DNA from: RPQJ01 sp963823535
GTDB lineage: Bacteria > Pseudomonadota > Gammaproteobacteria > Steroidobacterales > Steroidobacteraceae
Assembly (NCBI GenBank): GCA_963823535.1
Contig: CAWGLZ010000006.1
Location: 558,001 to 622,000, forward strand
Length of the DNA stretch: 64,000 bases
Reading direction: 5' to 3'
Shown: piece after piece, positions 25,298 to 35,571 of the stretch
How positions within the stretch are numbered: the stretch's first letter is position 1
Layout of the letters: the number at the start of each line of letters is the position of its first letter
The notes under the pieces: model-generated
Database searches by the model: none
What the model saw: only the letters and a program-made list of their open reading frames with translations
Told to the model about the DNA's origin: nothing
Position numbers and translations under genes: made by a program

Positions 25298-28200
25298 CTA
25301 GAAGCGGTAGGTGAAATAGGCCACGACGAGAAAGAGGTGGTCGTTCAGGCCATCGAGGAACTCCTCATCCGGCGAGTTCTCATCGGTGGTCCGGAGGATG
25401 CCCCTGATGCCGATCCGCGTGGCCCGTTCCTCGTCAATCTGCGAGCCCAGCATCCCCGGCGACCCGAGCAGGTACGCGTAGTCGATCTTGTACTGCTCCG
25501 GGTACGTGAGGTTGAACTGCCGGTAGAAGTCGTAGGGCCCCCAGTTGTCCTTCATGAAGTACCCGGAGATCAGGTGCTTGCGGTTCAGCCAACGCCTTGC
25601 CGTGGATCTCGAAGAAGTCGCGCGTCCCGCCATCGGGGTTGCCGGTCGACTGCTCGAAGCCCCGGGTGAGATTGAAGATGTACCGGGACCGCTGGGTCGG
25701 GTTGAAGACCATGCGGCTGCTGAGCGACCAGACGTCTTCGGCCGGCAGGCCGGCGCCGAACGACGCGTTTACGCCGCCAGGCTCGAAGAAGAACAGGTAT
25801 GCGTCCGTGGGTGTCGGGAACTCCGTGTAGGTGCCGCCGACGTTGAAGGCGAACTTCGCGTCCTCCCGCCAGTCGTTGTCCCAGTCGTAGAACGGCGTGG
25901 CCCCCGTCGGGTCCCAGGTGAAGAACACCTCGGCCGACCTCGCCTCGCGGTTGCCGAGCACGGCGAACGGATCGTCGTCGCTGTTGCGGGGAGCGGTGCC
26001 CGGGTTGAGCGTGCCGTCCGGGCTGATGGAAGGCGGGATGAACGGGTTGGCGTGCACCAGGTTGTCCCGGTACATCACGCGCGGGTAGACCATCAGGTCG
26101 CCGAAATGCATCATCATTCCGGCCTCGTACTCCTGCTTGTTGCCGAGGCCCGAATACGGCAGCCCGCTCGGGTCGGTCACCCCGAAAGTCTTGAGTGGAT
26201 CGCCGCCGTCCGCCACCAGGCCGGCGTAGTGGCCGGAAACGTACGTCTCCGCCCCTAACACCGGGAAGGTCAGCTTGGCCTTGATGCCGAGCGTGTCCTC
26301 GCTCGCGACCTCGTCCTTGTAGATGTTGGCGGCGTTATCCACGCGCGTGTAGAGCTCATCCACCTTCTCGGTCGCCGACATGATCCCGCCCAGCTCGAGC
26401 TTGACGTCCTTGTAGATCTCGGTCGTCGCGTAGAGCGTCGTCTGGCGCGACTGCCGCGCTGTCGCCGCCGTGGCCTGGGTGCCCTCGTCCTGCCGGGCAA
26501 CGTCCTCCGAGTGGATGACGCTCAGGCCGACCTTGCCAATTTCAAAATCGTACTTGATTACGGCCTTCGGGTTGGCGCCCCAGTAGACTTCACGACCTCC
26601 AAGCACGGTCAGCCCGTCCAATTTACCCTTGCCCCGGAACTCGATGCCCTCCGGGGCCTTGGCATTCCAGACGTCCATCCCGTAGATGTCGGTCGCCTCC
26701 CGCACCAGGCCAAAGAAGTCGCCTTCGTAGCCCCAGTGGTAGCGCGGCGTATGGTAGAAGGCCTCCGCGTCGAACAGCTCGCCGCGATAGGTGGCGTTGA
26801 AATCGTAGATCTCGACCCGCTCGCGATCGTCGAAGGTGACCAGCCGCTCCTCGAATTCGTCGTCGACCAGCTGGTCCGTCTGGATCGTCAGCGGCAGCCC
26901 ACGGTCGCCATAGGTGAACTCCAGCGGCCTCTTTTTCGCAACGTCGCCGAGTATGTTCAGCGAGAACTGCCCTTCGAGTTGCTCGGTCGGCTGGAAGGCG
27001 AAGTCGAGGAACAGCATCTGCCCGCTCGAGAACTCGACGGCGTCCTCGCCGTCGATGCGGATCTCCTCTTCGGAGCCCCGGAACGCGAACTCGCCCCGGA
27101 TGTCGCCGCCGGTGAACTGCAGCATGCGCCGGCGTTCCGTGCTGTCCGCCTTGAGCTGGCGCATGTCGCCCTTGATCTCGTAGAGCCCGACATCCATGTT
27201 CGCGAACATGGCGTTGATACGGGCCTTGTCGGCCTCGTACGGATCCATGGCGAAGGCTTCCGACAGCACGTCATAGGCCATCCGCGGCCTGGCCTCGTAC
27301 ACGCCATCGGCGTTCGGCATCCCCAGCGCGGCGATGCCCCACCACTCCTCGTTCATGTTGTTCTTGCCTTCGGCCCAGTCGAACAGGTACGCCTGGTTCG
27401 ACCAGGACGCGTTGGTGTCCTGCCTGTCCAGTTTCTCGGTCTGCAGGTACTTCCACCACTCGTCGCGCCATTCGAAGACGAAGCCGCCGATGGAGTTGCC
27501 CTCCTCGCCCTTGCCGTAAGCCTTGTTGTACATCTCCTGCCACTGGTCCTTGAGCAGCAGGGCCTGTGAGCGCTGGTCCTCCTCGAACCGGCGGGCGTTG
27601 AACGCGTCACTGCCGAACTCGAAGAACACGACGGGAAGGCCCAGCTTCTTCTCGACTTCCGACCAGAGGTCGGTGAAGCTCGGTCCCCGGTAGGCGTTGA
27701 CGCCGAGCAGGTCCATGTCCTTGAGGTACTCGGCGATCAGGTCGATGTACTGGATGTCGCCATTGACGATCGTGAAAGGGTGATTCGGGGCGATGGCCTT
27801 GCCGGCGGCGATGACCTCGCCGAACAGGCTGTAGAGATGCCGGGCCTTGGCGGCGTTCTGCTCGCCCTCGGGCAGGTTCTCGATCTCGAAGCTGGACCAC
27901 GACAGTCCGTAGTTGCTCTCGTTGCCGAACGCGAACATCAGCACGCCCGGGACGTCCTTGTAGGTGCGGACGATCTCGACCATGTCTCGCTTGAGGGTCT
28001 CCCGCGTGAGCGGGTCGGAGTAGTCGGTGAACGGAATCCACTTGCCGCCGACGGTGTAGCCGTAGCGCCCCATGAGCGGGTTGATCACCGTCATGATCCC
28101 GTGCTCGCGGTAGATGTAGGTCACCCACTCCGGCGGGATCGTGCTGAAGGTGCGAATCGCATTGACGCCGGCGGCCTTCATCAGGCCGAAGTCGTAGTCG

Positions 28201-28457
28201 AGCACCTTGCGGATGAAGTCGTCGGACTCGCCCCAGAGGTTGTAGGTGTAGTTCTGCCCACGCGGCGAATAGCCCCACACCATGCCCTTGACGTAGAAGT
28301 CCTCGCCGTTGACCTGGAGCTTCCAGCCCTGCTCGTCCTTGTAGGTCGTGACCCGGTCGGCCTGGGCGTGAGCGGCCAGAGACGCACCGAGCGCCAGCAC
28401 CATGATCAGCAGGCGGCCGGCCTGTCGCATGTTGAGAAGAATGCTTGAAACCACCAT
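25298..28457 (-). CDS. Glycosidase-like domain fused to an outer-membrane beta-barrel (one apparent frameshift)
   Basis: The restored product is 1052 aa with a signal peptide (LLIMVLALGASLAAHAQA) and GGAAG-type ribosome site AGGAAGAG before the ATG at 28457. Residues 38-400 form a TIM-barrel glycosidase-like domain with Glu180 in FAFGNESNYG and Glu280 in VVFFEFGSD as probable catalytic acids. From about residue 450 onward the chain alternates in beta-strand fashion with aromatic girdles (TTLYATTEIYKDVKLELGG, MMMHFGDLMVYPRVMYRD) and ends in VVAYFTYRF, the terminal-Phe signature of outer-membrane proteins. An extra base near 25591 (GCG-T-TGG where GCG-TGG is expected) breaks the frame; the remaining 95 residues continue perfectly in the next frame. 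Confidence 0.75.
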
Positions 28458-28540
28458 GGTGACTACTCTTCCTGTCAGTTTGGCCGTTGTCGGGACCTGG
28501 CAATGGGGCGCGTTGACTCGTCCACCTTGCCGGGCTTCGA

Positions 28541-31500
28541 TCAGGGCGCGATCGTCACGCTCACGTTGTCGATGAATACGTTTGTAGAACAGCTGGGAGC
28601 GCCTCCACAGACGATGGCGAGCTGGAACGTGATCCCCTCGGTCACGTTCGCGCCCGCCGTCGCGCTGTACGAGTAGGTCGTCCAGCCCGCGGTGGGGACC
28701 GCAATCGTGTCCAGCAGCTGGCCGGGGCCTGCCGGCTCGGAGATGAGCTCCGGGAAGATCACGCCGCCGTCCGCGGCCGAGCCCTTCATGTCGAAGGAGA
28801 TGTTGATGGTGTCGCCCGGGTTCACCGTCCCCGCGGCGCGCCTCTCCTGCTTCAGGACGGGATTCTGGGTCGGCCCGGCGACGACACGGGCGGAATACGT
28901 GCCGCTGCTGCTGTCGGTATCGACGACGGCGATGCTGCCGCCGTTCGGGAACACCTCCCAGTCGGAGAGGTTGCCGGCCTCGAAGCCGCCGTTGACCGCC
29001 AGTTCGTCGCCAACCCCGCCGCCGGCCGTGCCGCTGAAGCCGATGTCGGTCAGCAGCATCGTGAACGCCCCGGCCTGGGCACCGAGCGGCCCGAGCAGGA
29101 AGCCACTGTTGGCGGCAATCGTCGCCGCAAAGTCAGTCATCGGGATCTGCACCTGGTACCAGCCATTGCCCAGCGCCGTCGATCCCGCATAGGTCGTCAG
29201 GTCGTAGGTCCTGCTGGTGTCACCACCATTGATGAACTTGACCTCGAAGTTGCTCGCCGAACCCGGCGCATTGACCTTCACCTTGAACTCGAACGTGCCA
29301 AAGCCGGCCGCAAAGCCCGCGGCGTAACCGTTGAAGGCCACGAAGCCCACGTGCGCGCCGGCACCGTAGCCTTCGCCACTGACCACCTCGAAGGCCGGGT
29401 TGTAATCGGCATCACCGGCAAATACGCCGTTGAATACCGCGCCCGACCCGAAGTTGTCGATCGCCGGCGGTGCCAGGTCCTCGGTCACACCCGGGTCGGT
29501 CGCATACACCACCGCCTCGGGGATGATCCCGCCACCGCCGCCAGCGGTGCCGCTGAAGCCGATGTCGGTCAGCAGCATGGTGAACGCCCCGGCCTGGGCA
29601 CCGAGCGGCCCGAGCAGGAAGCCACTGTTGGCGGCAATCGTCGCCGCAAAGTCGCTCATCGGGATCTGCACCTGGTACCAGCCGTTGCCCAGCGCCGTCG
29701 ATCCCGCATAGGTCGTCAGGTCGTAGGTCCTGCTGGTGTCACCACCATTGATGAACTTGACCTCGAAGTTGCTCGCCGAACCCGGCGCATTGACCTTCAC
29801 CTTGAACTCGAACGTGCCGAAGCCGGCCGCAAAGCCCGCGGCGTAACCGTTGAAGGCCACGAAGCCCACGTGCGCGCCGGCACCGTAGCCTTCGCCACTG
29901 ACCACCTCGAAGGCCGGGTTGTAATCGGCGTCACCGGCAAATACGCCGTTGAATACCGCGCCCGACCCAAAGTTGTCGATCGCCGGCGGTGCCAGGTCCT
30001 CGGTCACACCCGGGTCGGTCGCATACACCACCGCCTCGGGGATGATCCCGCCGCCGCCCGGCGCCGCACCCACGGCGACGTCGTCGAAGTAGTAGGTCTT
30101 CTCTCCGGCCGCCGCGCCGGTCGTGCCAAAGTTGAAGAAGATGGAGATGCGGTCATAGGTGTTGGCCGCGTTGAATGCCGGCGAGCCGGACGCCGGGTTC
30201 GCGAAGTCGAAGGTCAGCGTCTCCCAGCTGTTGACCGCGGTCGTGCTGGCCTCCGTCTCGACCGCGATCGCGGAGTTCGCTGCATTCTCGATCTTGAGGC
30301 GGATCGGGATCCCCGCGTCAGGCGAGTAGACACGGACCGACATCTTCGTATTGGCGGCATCCAGCGGGATACGCGGCACTGCGTCGCCCGGCAAGGTCGA
30401 CACCGTCGTGCCCGCCCACAGCTCGGCGCCGACCGGCTTGACGGCCTGGGCCACCTGATTGCCGCCACCCGCCGGGTCGTTCGTCACGGCGGACAGGTTG
30501 CCGCCGAAATCCGTCAGCGTGTAGGTCGTATCCGGGTCGTCGAACGTGATCGTGGAGAACGACGGCGGCGGCACCGCACAGCCGGCGCTGCCCTGCTCGA
30601 TGTCGTCGTAGTAGAAGGTCCAGTTGTCCGGATCGCCGGCCGCATCGCCGGCCACGCCCAGGTCGAAGATGACCGTGATGCCGGTGACGGCCGCGCCCGT
30701 CGTGGCGCCGCTGAAATCGAAGCACAGTTCCTGCCAGATGCTGCCGCCGTCGTGGTCACGGCTGCGCTCCTGTCCGAGACCGTCGAGCTTGAACAGCACC
30801 GGCACCGAACGCCGGGACCAGACCTTCATGGTAAAGGTCTCGCCCTGGCTCCAGTCGACGCCCGCGGGCATTGCCAGCGTGCTGCCGCCGTATATCTCGC
30901 CGGCGAACTTCTGCATCCGCACCACCTGGGCGCTGGTGTTGATGCCGCCCGGGACGGGGTTCGCGATCACCGTCGACACGCCGCCGCCAAACCCGCCGTC
31001 GGCCCCGAAGTCGAACTGCGTCGCGTCGCCCTCGAAGTCCACGCTGGCCGGGGCGCCGCCCCCGTCGTCGCAGCTGGCCACCTGCTCGATGTCGTCGTAG
31101 TAGAAGGTCCAGTTGTCGGGATCGCTGTCCGCGTTGCCAATGACGCCGAGATCGAAGATGAGGGTGATCGCCCTCGACGACAGTCCGGCCGTGTCGCCTT
31201 TGAAGTCGAAGCAAAGCTCTTCCCAGGCACTACTGCCGCTGTGGCTGAGGGTTCTTTCCCGGTCGTCGGCCTGCGATGACGAGTCCGGGCCCTCGAACTT
31301 GAACAGGACGGGTACCTCGCGGCTCGCCCACACCTTCATCTTGAAGGCCTCGCCCTGCGGGAAGTTCACGGCGCTGCTCAGGCTCAGCGTGCTGCCGCCG
31401 AACACCTCGCCGGCGAACTTCTGCATCCGTGCCACCTGGGCACTCACGTTGAGGCCGCTCTTGTCGGGATTGGCGATCACCGCCGACGCGCCGCCGCCGA

Positions 31501-32197
31501 AGCCGCCGTCGACCCCGAAGTTGTAGCTCGCCGGATCACCCTCGAAGGTCACCGGGAAGGAGACCACCGGGATGCCGCAATCGGCGGCCTGCTCGATCTC
31601 GTCGAAGTAGAAGGTCCAGTTGCTGGGGTCGCTGGCCGCGTTGCCGCTGACGCCCAGGTCGAAGATGAAGGCGATCGTCCTCGATGTGAGTCCGGCCGTA
31701 TCGCCCGTGAAGTCGAAGCAGAGCTGTTCCCAGCCGCCGCTGCCGCTGTAGTTGACGGTTCTTTCCCGGTCGTCGGTCTGCGACGTCGAGTCCGCGCCCT
31801 CCAGCTTGAACAGCACGGGAACCGCTCGACCTGCCCGCACCTTCATCTTGAAGGCCTGGCCCTTCGAGAAGTCCAGATTACTGTCCAGGGTGAGGGCGCT
31901 TCCGGCGAACACCTCGCCGGCGAATTTCTGCATCCGCGCGACCTTCGCGCTGGTATTCAGTCCGGCGGGTTGCGGATTCGCCACGATCGACGTGACGCCG
32001 CCGCCGAAGTCCACGAAGTTGAACGGACCGCAGGCATCCTCGAAATTCACGATGTCGCAGGTGACGGGCGGCGTCGGCGGCGCCGGCGTTCCGGGGATCG
32101 ACGTCGGCCCGTCTCCCGTTCCGCAGCCCGCGGTCAGGATCAGCGGGAGCAGGTAACCGAGTCTGGCCCGCTGGCGGATCGAGGCGATGGCTTGCAT
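28541..32197 (-). CDS. Giant multi-domain glycan-binding lipoprotein (no catalytic domain seen)
   Basis: A 1218-aa lipoprotein (MQAIASIRQRARLGYLLPLI, lipobox LTAGC). Domain order: three related beta-sandwich modules of about 165 residues (from about 46, 211 and 383), each with MQKFAGE and NWTFYxDxIEQ motifs; a fourth, divergent one (546-715, ending KTYYFDDVAVG); two nearly identical 172-residue modules (716-888, 889-1060) beginning PEAVVYATDPGVTEDLAPP; and a terminal CBM4/9-like domain (NGGFEAGNLSDWE to FIDNVSVTIAP). No glycosidase motif is visible. It looks like an analogue of the SusE/SusF or surface glycan-binding proteins of Bacteroidetes loci. The ATG at 32197 opens the lipoprotein signal. 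It lies between GH16 and the beta-barrel gene. Confidence 0.8.
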   Translation of the reverse strand: MQAIASIRQRARLGYLLPLILTAGCGTGDGPTSIPGTPAPPTPPVTCDIVNFEDACGPFNFVDFGGGVTSIVANPQPAGLNTSAKVARMQKFAGEVFAGSALTLDSNLDFSKGQAFKMKVRAGRAVPVLFKLEGADSTSQTDDRERTVNYSGSGGWEQLCFDFTGDTAGLTSRTIAFIFDLGVSGNAASDPSNWTFYFDEIEQAADCGIPVVSFPVTFEGDPASYNFGVDGGFGGGASAVIANPDKSGLNVSAQVARMQKFAGEVFGGSTLSLSSAVNFPQGEAFKMKVWASREVPVLFKFEGPDSSSQADDRERTLSHSGSSAWEELCFDFKGDTAGLSSRAITLIFDLGVIGNADSDPDNWTFYYDDIEQVASCDDGGGAPASVDFEGDATQFDFGADGGFGGGVSTVIANPVPGGINTSAQVVRMQKFAGEIYGGSTLAMPAGVDWSQGETFTMKVWSRRSVPVLFKLDGLGQERSRDHDGGSIWQELCFDFSGATTGAAVTGITVIFDLGVAGDAAGDPDNWTFYYDDIEQGSAGCAVPPPSFSTITFDDPDTTYTLTDFGGNLSAVTNDPAGGGNQVAQAVKPVGAELWAGTTVSTLPGDAVPRIPLDAANTKMSVRVYSPDAGIPIRLKIENAANSAIAVETEASTTAVNSWETLTFDFANPASGSPAFNAANTYDRISIFFNFGTTGAAAGEKTYYFDDVAVGAAPGGGGIIPEAVVYATDPGVTEDLAPPAIDNFGSGAVFNGVFAGDADYNPAFEVVSGEGYGAGAHVGFVAFNGYAAGFAAGFGTFEFKVKVNAPGSASNFEVKFINGGDTSRTYDLTTYAGSTALGNGWYQVQIPMSDFAATIAANSGFLLGPLGAQAGAFTMLLTDIGFSGTAGGGGGIIPEAVVYATDPGVTEDLAPPAIDNFGSGAVFNGVFAGDADYNPAFEVVSGEGYGAGAHVGFVAFNGYAAGFAAGFGTFEFKVKVNAPGSASNFEVKFINGGDTSRTYDLTTYAGSTALGNGWYQVQIPMTDFAATIAANSGFLLGPLGAQAGAFTMLLTDIGFSGTAGGGVGDELAVNGGFEAGNLSDWEVFPNGGSIAVVDTDSSSGTYSARVVAGPTQNPVLKQERRAAGTVNPGDTINISFDMKGSAADGGVIFPELISEPAGPGQLLDTIAVPTAGWTTYSYSATAGANVTEGITFQLAIVCGGAPSCSTNVFIDNVSVTIAP
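29016..29531 (-). repeat. 516-bp coding repeat, copy 1
   Basis: Encodes one 172-residue module (PEAVVYATD to DIGFSGTAGG) of the giant lipoprotein. It is nearly identical in DNA to the copies at 29532, 32957 and 33475. Boundaries are approximate. Confidence 0.85.
29532..30048 (-). repeat. 516-bp coding repeat, copy 2
   Basis: The second tandem module of the giant lipoprotein, differing from copy 1 at only a handful of bases. Boundaries are approximate. Confidence 0.85.
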
Positions 32198-32445
32198 GGT
32201 CTGATTCTCTGATTGACTGGCTTGCTTGATTTCCCGGTCCACCGTAAGCGCGTTTTTTGCCGGAGTGTTCCGAAGAGGGGTCAACTCCGCCGGCGCGGCG
32301 TTGTTGTCAAGGCTCGCCCGGCTGGCGAGCAGCACCGGACCACGCACTTGAAGAAGCCTGGTCCCGCCATGGCGACTGCTCTCTCGTGATTCTCGGGTTC
32401 CTGGGGGACGTCGAACATTTTCATCTTCGGTGCCCGTCCGTGCCG

Positions 32446-34964
32446 TTAGTTAATGACGATGGAGACGTTGTCGATGAACACTTCCGAAACGCATCCCGCG
32501 ACGCCGCCGCAGATGGCCGTGATCTGTAGCGTTACGCCACCACTGACGTCAGGTCCGGCAGTCAGATTCAACGGACCCACTTTGGTCCAGTTTGCCGGGA
32601 AGCCACCGCCACCAAGAATCGAATCAGTCTTCGAGACACCGCCGCCAGTCACTTCAGAGAACAGCACCACATCCACCACGCCGCCGTTCGCATCCGCGCC
32701 CTTCCAGTCGAAAGACACAGTCACCGACTGGCCAGGCGTGAGGGTTCCCGCTCCCAGGTTGGCCAGCTTGAGCGTCGGATTGCCCGGAACCGTGACATTC
32801 ACGCGGCCTGCGGAAGTGCCGGGCGCACTGGGCCCGTTGTCTGCCACGACTCCGATCGTTCCACCGTTGTCGAACGTGGTCCAGCAGTCCAGGTTGCCCA
32901 GTTCGAAGTCACCATTGGCGGCAGCAAATTCGTTGCCAACCGGATCACAGCTGGTACCCCCGCCGGCGGTGCCGCTGAAGCCGATGTCGGTGAGCAGCAT
33001 CGTGAAGGGCCCGGCCTGGGCACCGAGCGGCCCGAGCAGGAAGCCACTGTTGGCGGCAATCGTCGCCGCAAAGTCAGCTCATCGGGATCTGCACCTGGTA
33101 CCAGCCATTGCCCAGCGCCGTCGATCCCGCATAGGTCGTCAGGTCGTAGGTCCTGCTGGTGTCACCACCATTGATGAACTTGACCTCGAAGTTGCTCGCC
33201 GAACCCGGCGCATTGACCTTCACCTTGAACTCGAACGTGCCGAAGCCGGCCGCAAAGCCCGCGGCGTAACCGTTGAAGGCCACGAAGCCCACGTGCGCGC
33301 CGGCACCGTAGCCTTCGCCACTGACCACCTCGAAGGCCGGGTTGTAATCGGCGTCACCGGCAAATACGCCGTTGAATACCGCGCCCGACCCGAAGTTGTC
33401 GATCGCCGGCGGTGCCAGGTCCTCGGTCACACCCGGGTCGGTCGCATACACCACCGCCTCGGGGATGATCCCGCCGCCGCCGCCAGCGGTGCCGCTGAAG
33501 CCGATGTCGGTCAGCAGCATCGTGAAGGGCCCGGTCTGGGCGCCCAGCGGGCCGAGCAGGAAGCCACTGTTGGCGGCAGTCGTCGCCGCAAAGTCGCTCA
33601 TCGGGATCTGCACCTGGTACCAGCCGTTACCCAGCGCCGTCGATCCCGCATAGGTCGTCAGGTCGTAGGTCCTGCTGGTGTCACCGCCATTGATGAACTT
33701 GACCTCGAACGCACTCGCCGAACCCGGCGCATTGACCTTCACCTTGAACTCGAACGTGCCGAAGCCGGCCGCAAAGCCCGCGTCGTATCCGTTGAAGGCC
33801 ACGAAGCCCACGTGGTTGCCAGCGCCGTAGCCTTCGCCACTGACCACCTCGAAGGCCGGGTTGTAATAGGCGTCACCGGCAAATACGCCGTTGAATACCG
33901 CGCCCGACCCAAAGTTGTCGATCGCCGGCGGCGCCAGGTCCTCGGTCACACCCGGGTCGGTCGCATACACCACCGCCTCAGGGATGATCCCGGTGGGGCC
34001 GCCGGCGTCAGGTTCACCCGAATACACTCTTACCCAGTCGACCTCCATGGTCACCGGTAGCTGGGTGGCGCCGCTCGGCGCCCCGGGGAAGTTGCCGCCT
34101 ACCGCGACATTGAAGAGGATGTAGAAGGGCTGGTCGAACGGGGCCGGGAACGGGGCCGCGGTCGAAGACCACGAGTTCTGCACGGCGTACAGCGTGTCGT
34201 TCACATACCAGCGCATTTCCGTGGCGTCCCACTCCACCGCGTAGGTGTGGAACTCCTCGGTCACGTCGGTCGACGGCGTGTAGCGCGCTTCCGTGCTGAG
34301 ATTCGCGGGAAACTCGCCTCCGTAGTGGATGGTGCCGAAGATCCGGTTGCCGCCGGTGCCGTCGAGGTTCACGGCTTCGACGATGTCGATCTCACCGCTG
34401 GCCGCCCAGCGGCCGTAAGGGCTGTTCTGCGCCAGCAGCCAGAACGCCGGCCACACACCCTGGCCCGCGGGCAGCTTGATGCTGGCCTCGATGCGGCCGT
34501 AGCGGAACGCGAAGCGGTCTCGCGTATTGATGCGGGCCGAGGTGAAGTTGTACCCGTTGGCGGTTTCCCGACGAGCGGTGATCCTGAGCTTGCCGTCGCT
34601 GAGTTCCGCGTTGTCCGGCAGATACCACTGCAGCTCGTTGTTACCCCAGCCGATGAGGTCCGCGCCGTACTGCGAACCGTCCCCCGTCTCGAAAAACCAC
34701 ACCGCGGGATCGAGCTTGCTGCCGTTGAACTCGTCGCTCCAGACGAGCGTGAGTGCCTCGCCCGTGTCGACCTCGTCGTTGTCGGCGAGGACCAGCGAGG
34801 GATTGCCTGATGTTGAGGTTGGTGCGGGTCTCGGTATCGGCCGCGGGAATGGTCTCGATCTGGCTGAGCGGCTGCGGCCGATCGCTGCCTGAACACGCGG
34901 CGAGCGCCAACACCGCGCACAGCGCGAGCCCACGAATCTGCGGTATCGCTCGGCCCTGACTCAT
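32446..34964 (-). CDS. GH16 endo-beta-1,3-glucanase (laminarinase) lipoprotein with repeated binding modules (two apparent frameshifts)
   Basis: The restored product is about 838 aa. It starts at ATG 34964 (preceded by GGGGGAGGGG) with a lipoprotein signal, lipobox LAAC. The GH16 jelly-roll spans about residues 70-315: it opens LTLVWSDEFNGSKLD, has the catalytic GEIDIVEAV motif (Glu-x-Asp-x-x-Glu near residue 190) and ends VDWVRVYSG. Two 172-residue PEAVVYATD modules follow, then a CBM4/9-like domain ending FIDNVSIVI. Frame breaks near 34810-34830 and at about 33075 (AGCTGAC where other copies read AGCGAC or ACTGAC) are each one extra base. It is the first gene of the minus-strand operon, transcribed from the operator promoter at 35023-35051, and would cut laminarin-type glucan at the cell surface. 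Confidence 0.85.
32957..33474 (-). repeat. 516-bp coding repeat, copy 3 (carries an extra base)
   Basis: Encodes the second module of the GH16 protein. It contains one additional base at about 33075 compared with the other three copies, which breaks the reading frame. Confidence 0.85.
33475..33990 (-). repeat. 516-bp coding repeat, copy 4
   Basis: Encodes the first module after the GH16 catalytic domain and is the most diverged of the four copies (for example DAYYNP, GNHVG and SASAFEV where the others have DADYNP, GAHVG and SASNFEV). Confidence 0.85.
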
Positions 34965-35022
34965 GACCCCTCCCCCGCATCTTGTCCGAGCGCTCTACCA
35001 CCGAGGCGCTTCTACGAAGGTA

Positions 35023-35051
35023 GGGATAGCAAGTTATGACAGCGTTGTCAA
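35023..35051 (-). promoter_or_regulatory. LacI-type operator over the -35 box, promoter of the GH16 operon
   Basis: TGACAGCGTTGTCA (35037-35050) differs by one base from the perfect palindrome found at the other two promoters. On the minus strand TTGACA (35051-35046) is a consensus -35 box, and TATCCC (35028-35023) lies 17 bp further as a weak -10. The GH16 start codon is 59 bp downstream of the -10. Confidence 0.7.
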
Positions 35052-35162
35052 ACGCAGCCGACGGAAACGGCCAAGCCGTTGCGGCATCGCAACAGCGTGT
35101 CGGGTCGGCACCCAATCCTCAGCTGGGTGACGACCCTCGCGGCAGATCCAATCCGGGCGGGG

Positions 35163-35402
35163 TCAGGCCGCGTTGCAGCAGCCGTGGGCGAAGTAGCGTG
35201 CGAGCAGGGCCTCGATCTGAAGCGTCAGAACGGGCTCGTTCCGGCAAGGCGCCGCCGGGCGCCGCCGTCCCAGGCGGGCATCCCACGCCTTGTTGATGCC
35301 ATGGTCCAGGATGACCGGCACCATGGCGTGCGAGTTGGCCGATCGGGTCCCGCGCAGGCTGAACGCCAACGGGTCGCGGTCGTGCTGGGTGTTCGACTTC
35401 AT
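35163..35402 (-). CDS. Small hypothetical protein
   Basis: A possible 79-aa protein starting MKSNTQHDRDPLAFSLRGTR, preceded by AGAGGAAAGCAG at good ribosome-site spacing. It has no signal peptide and no domain I recognise; two cysteines lie at the C-terminus (HGCCNAA). It is in the same direction as the LysR gene upstream and the GH16 gene downstream, on the far side of the GH16 promoter. Arginine- and alanine-rich composition means it could be a chance frame in high-GC DNA. The flanking stretches 34965-35162 and 35403-35571 contain the GH16 promoter/operator and nothing else recognised. Confidence 0.35.
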   Translation of the reverse strand: MKSNTQHDRDPLAFSLRGTRSANSHAMVPVILDHGINKAWDARLGRRRPAAPCRNEPVLTLQIEALLARYFAHGCCNAA

Positions 35403-35571
35403 GATCTGCTTTCCTCTGCAAACGTGGTACTGACTGTTCTGCTTTCAGGTCCGCCAGCGGGCGGTTTGCAGGTGACACGATAGGCACGAGCCCACCGGTC
35501 CTCAAGCGAAGAAAGCTCAGCCCTGGAATGAGGAAAGCTCAGGCGGTTTTCGGCAACTTTTTTGAGGAATA

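Noticed and set aside
29351..31279. 642-codon plus-strand frame across the repeat modules
   Set aside because: Antisense to the giant lipoprotein; its apparent repeats merely mirror the module repeats.
32281..32310. Half-operator-like TTGACAACAACGC upstream of the giant lipoprotein
   Set aside because: Only one half matches the TGACAGCGCTGTCA palindrome, so it is not counted as a fourth operator.
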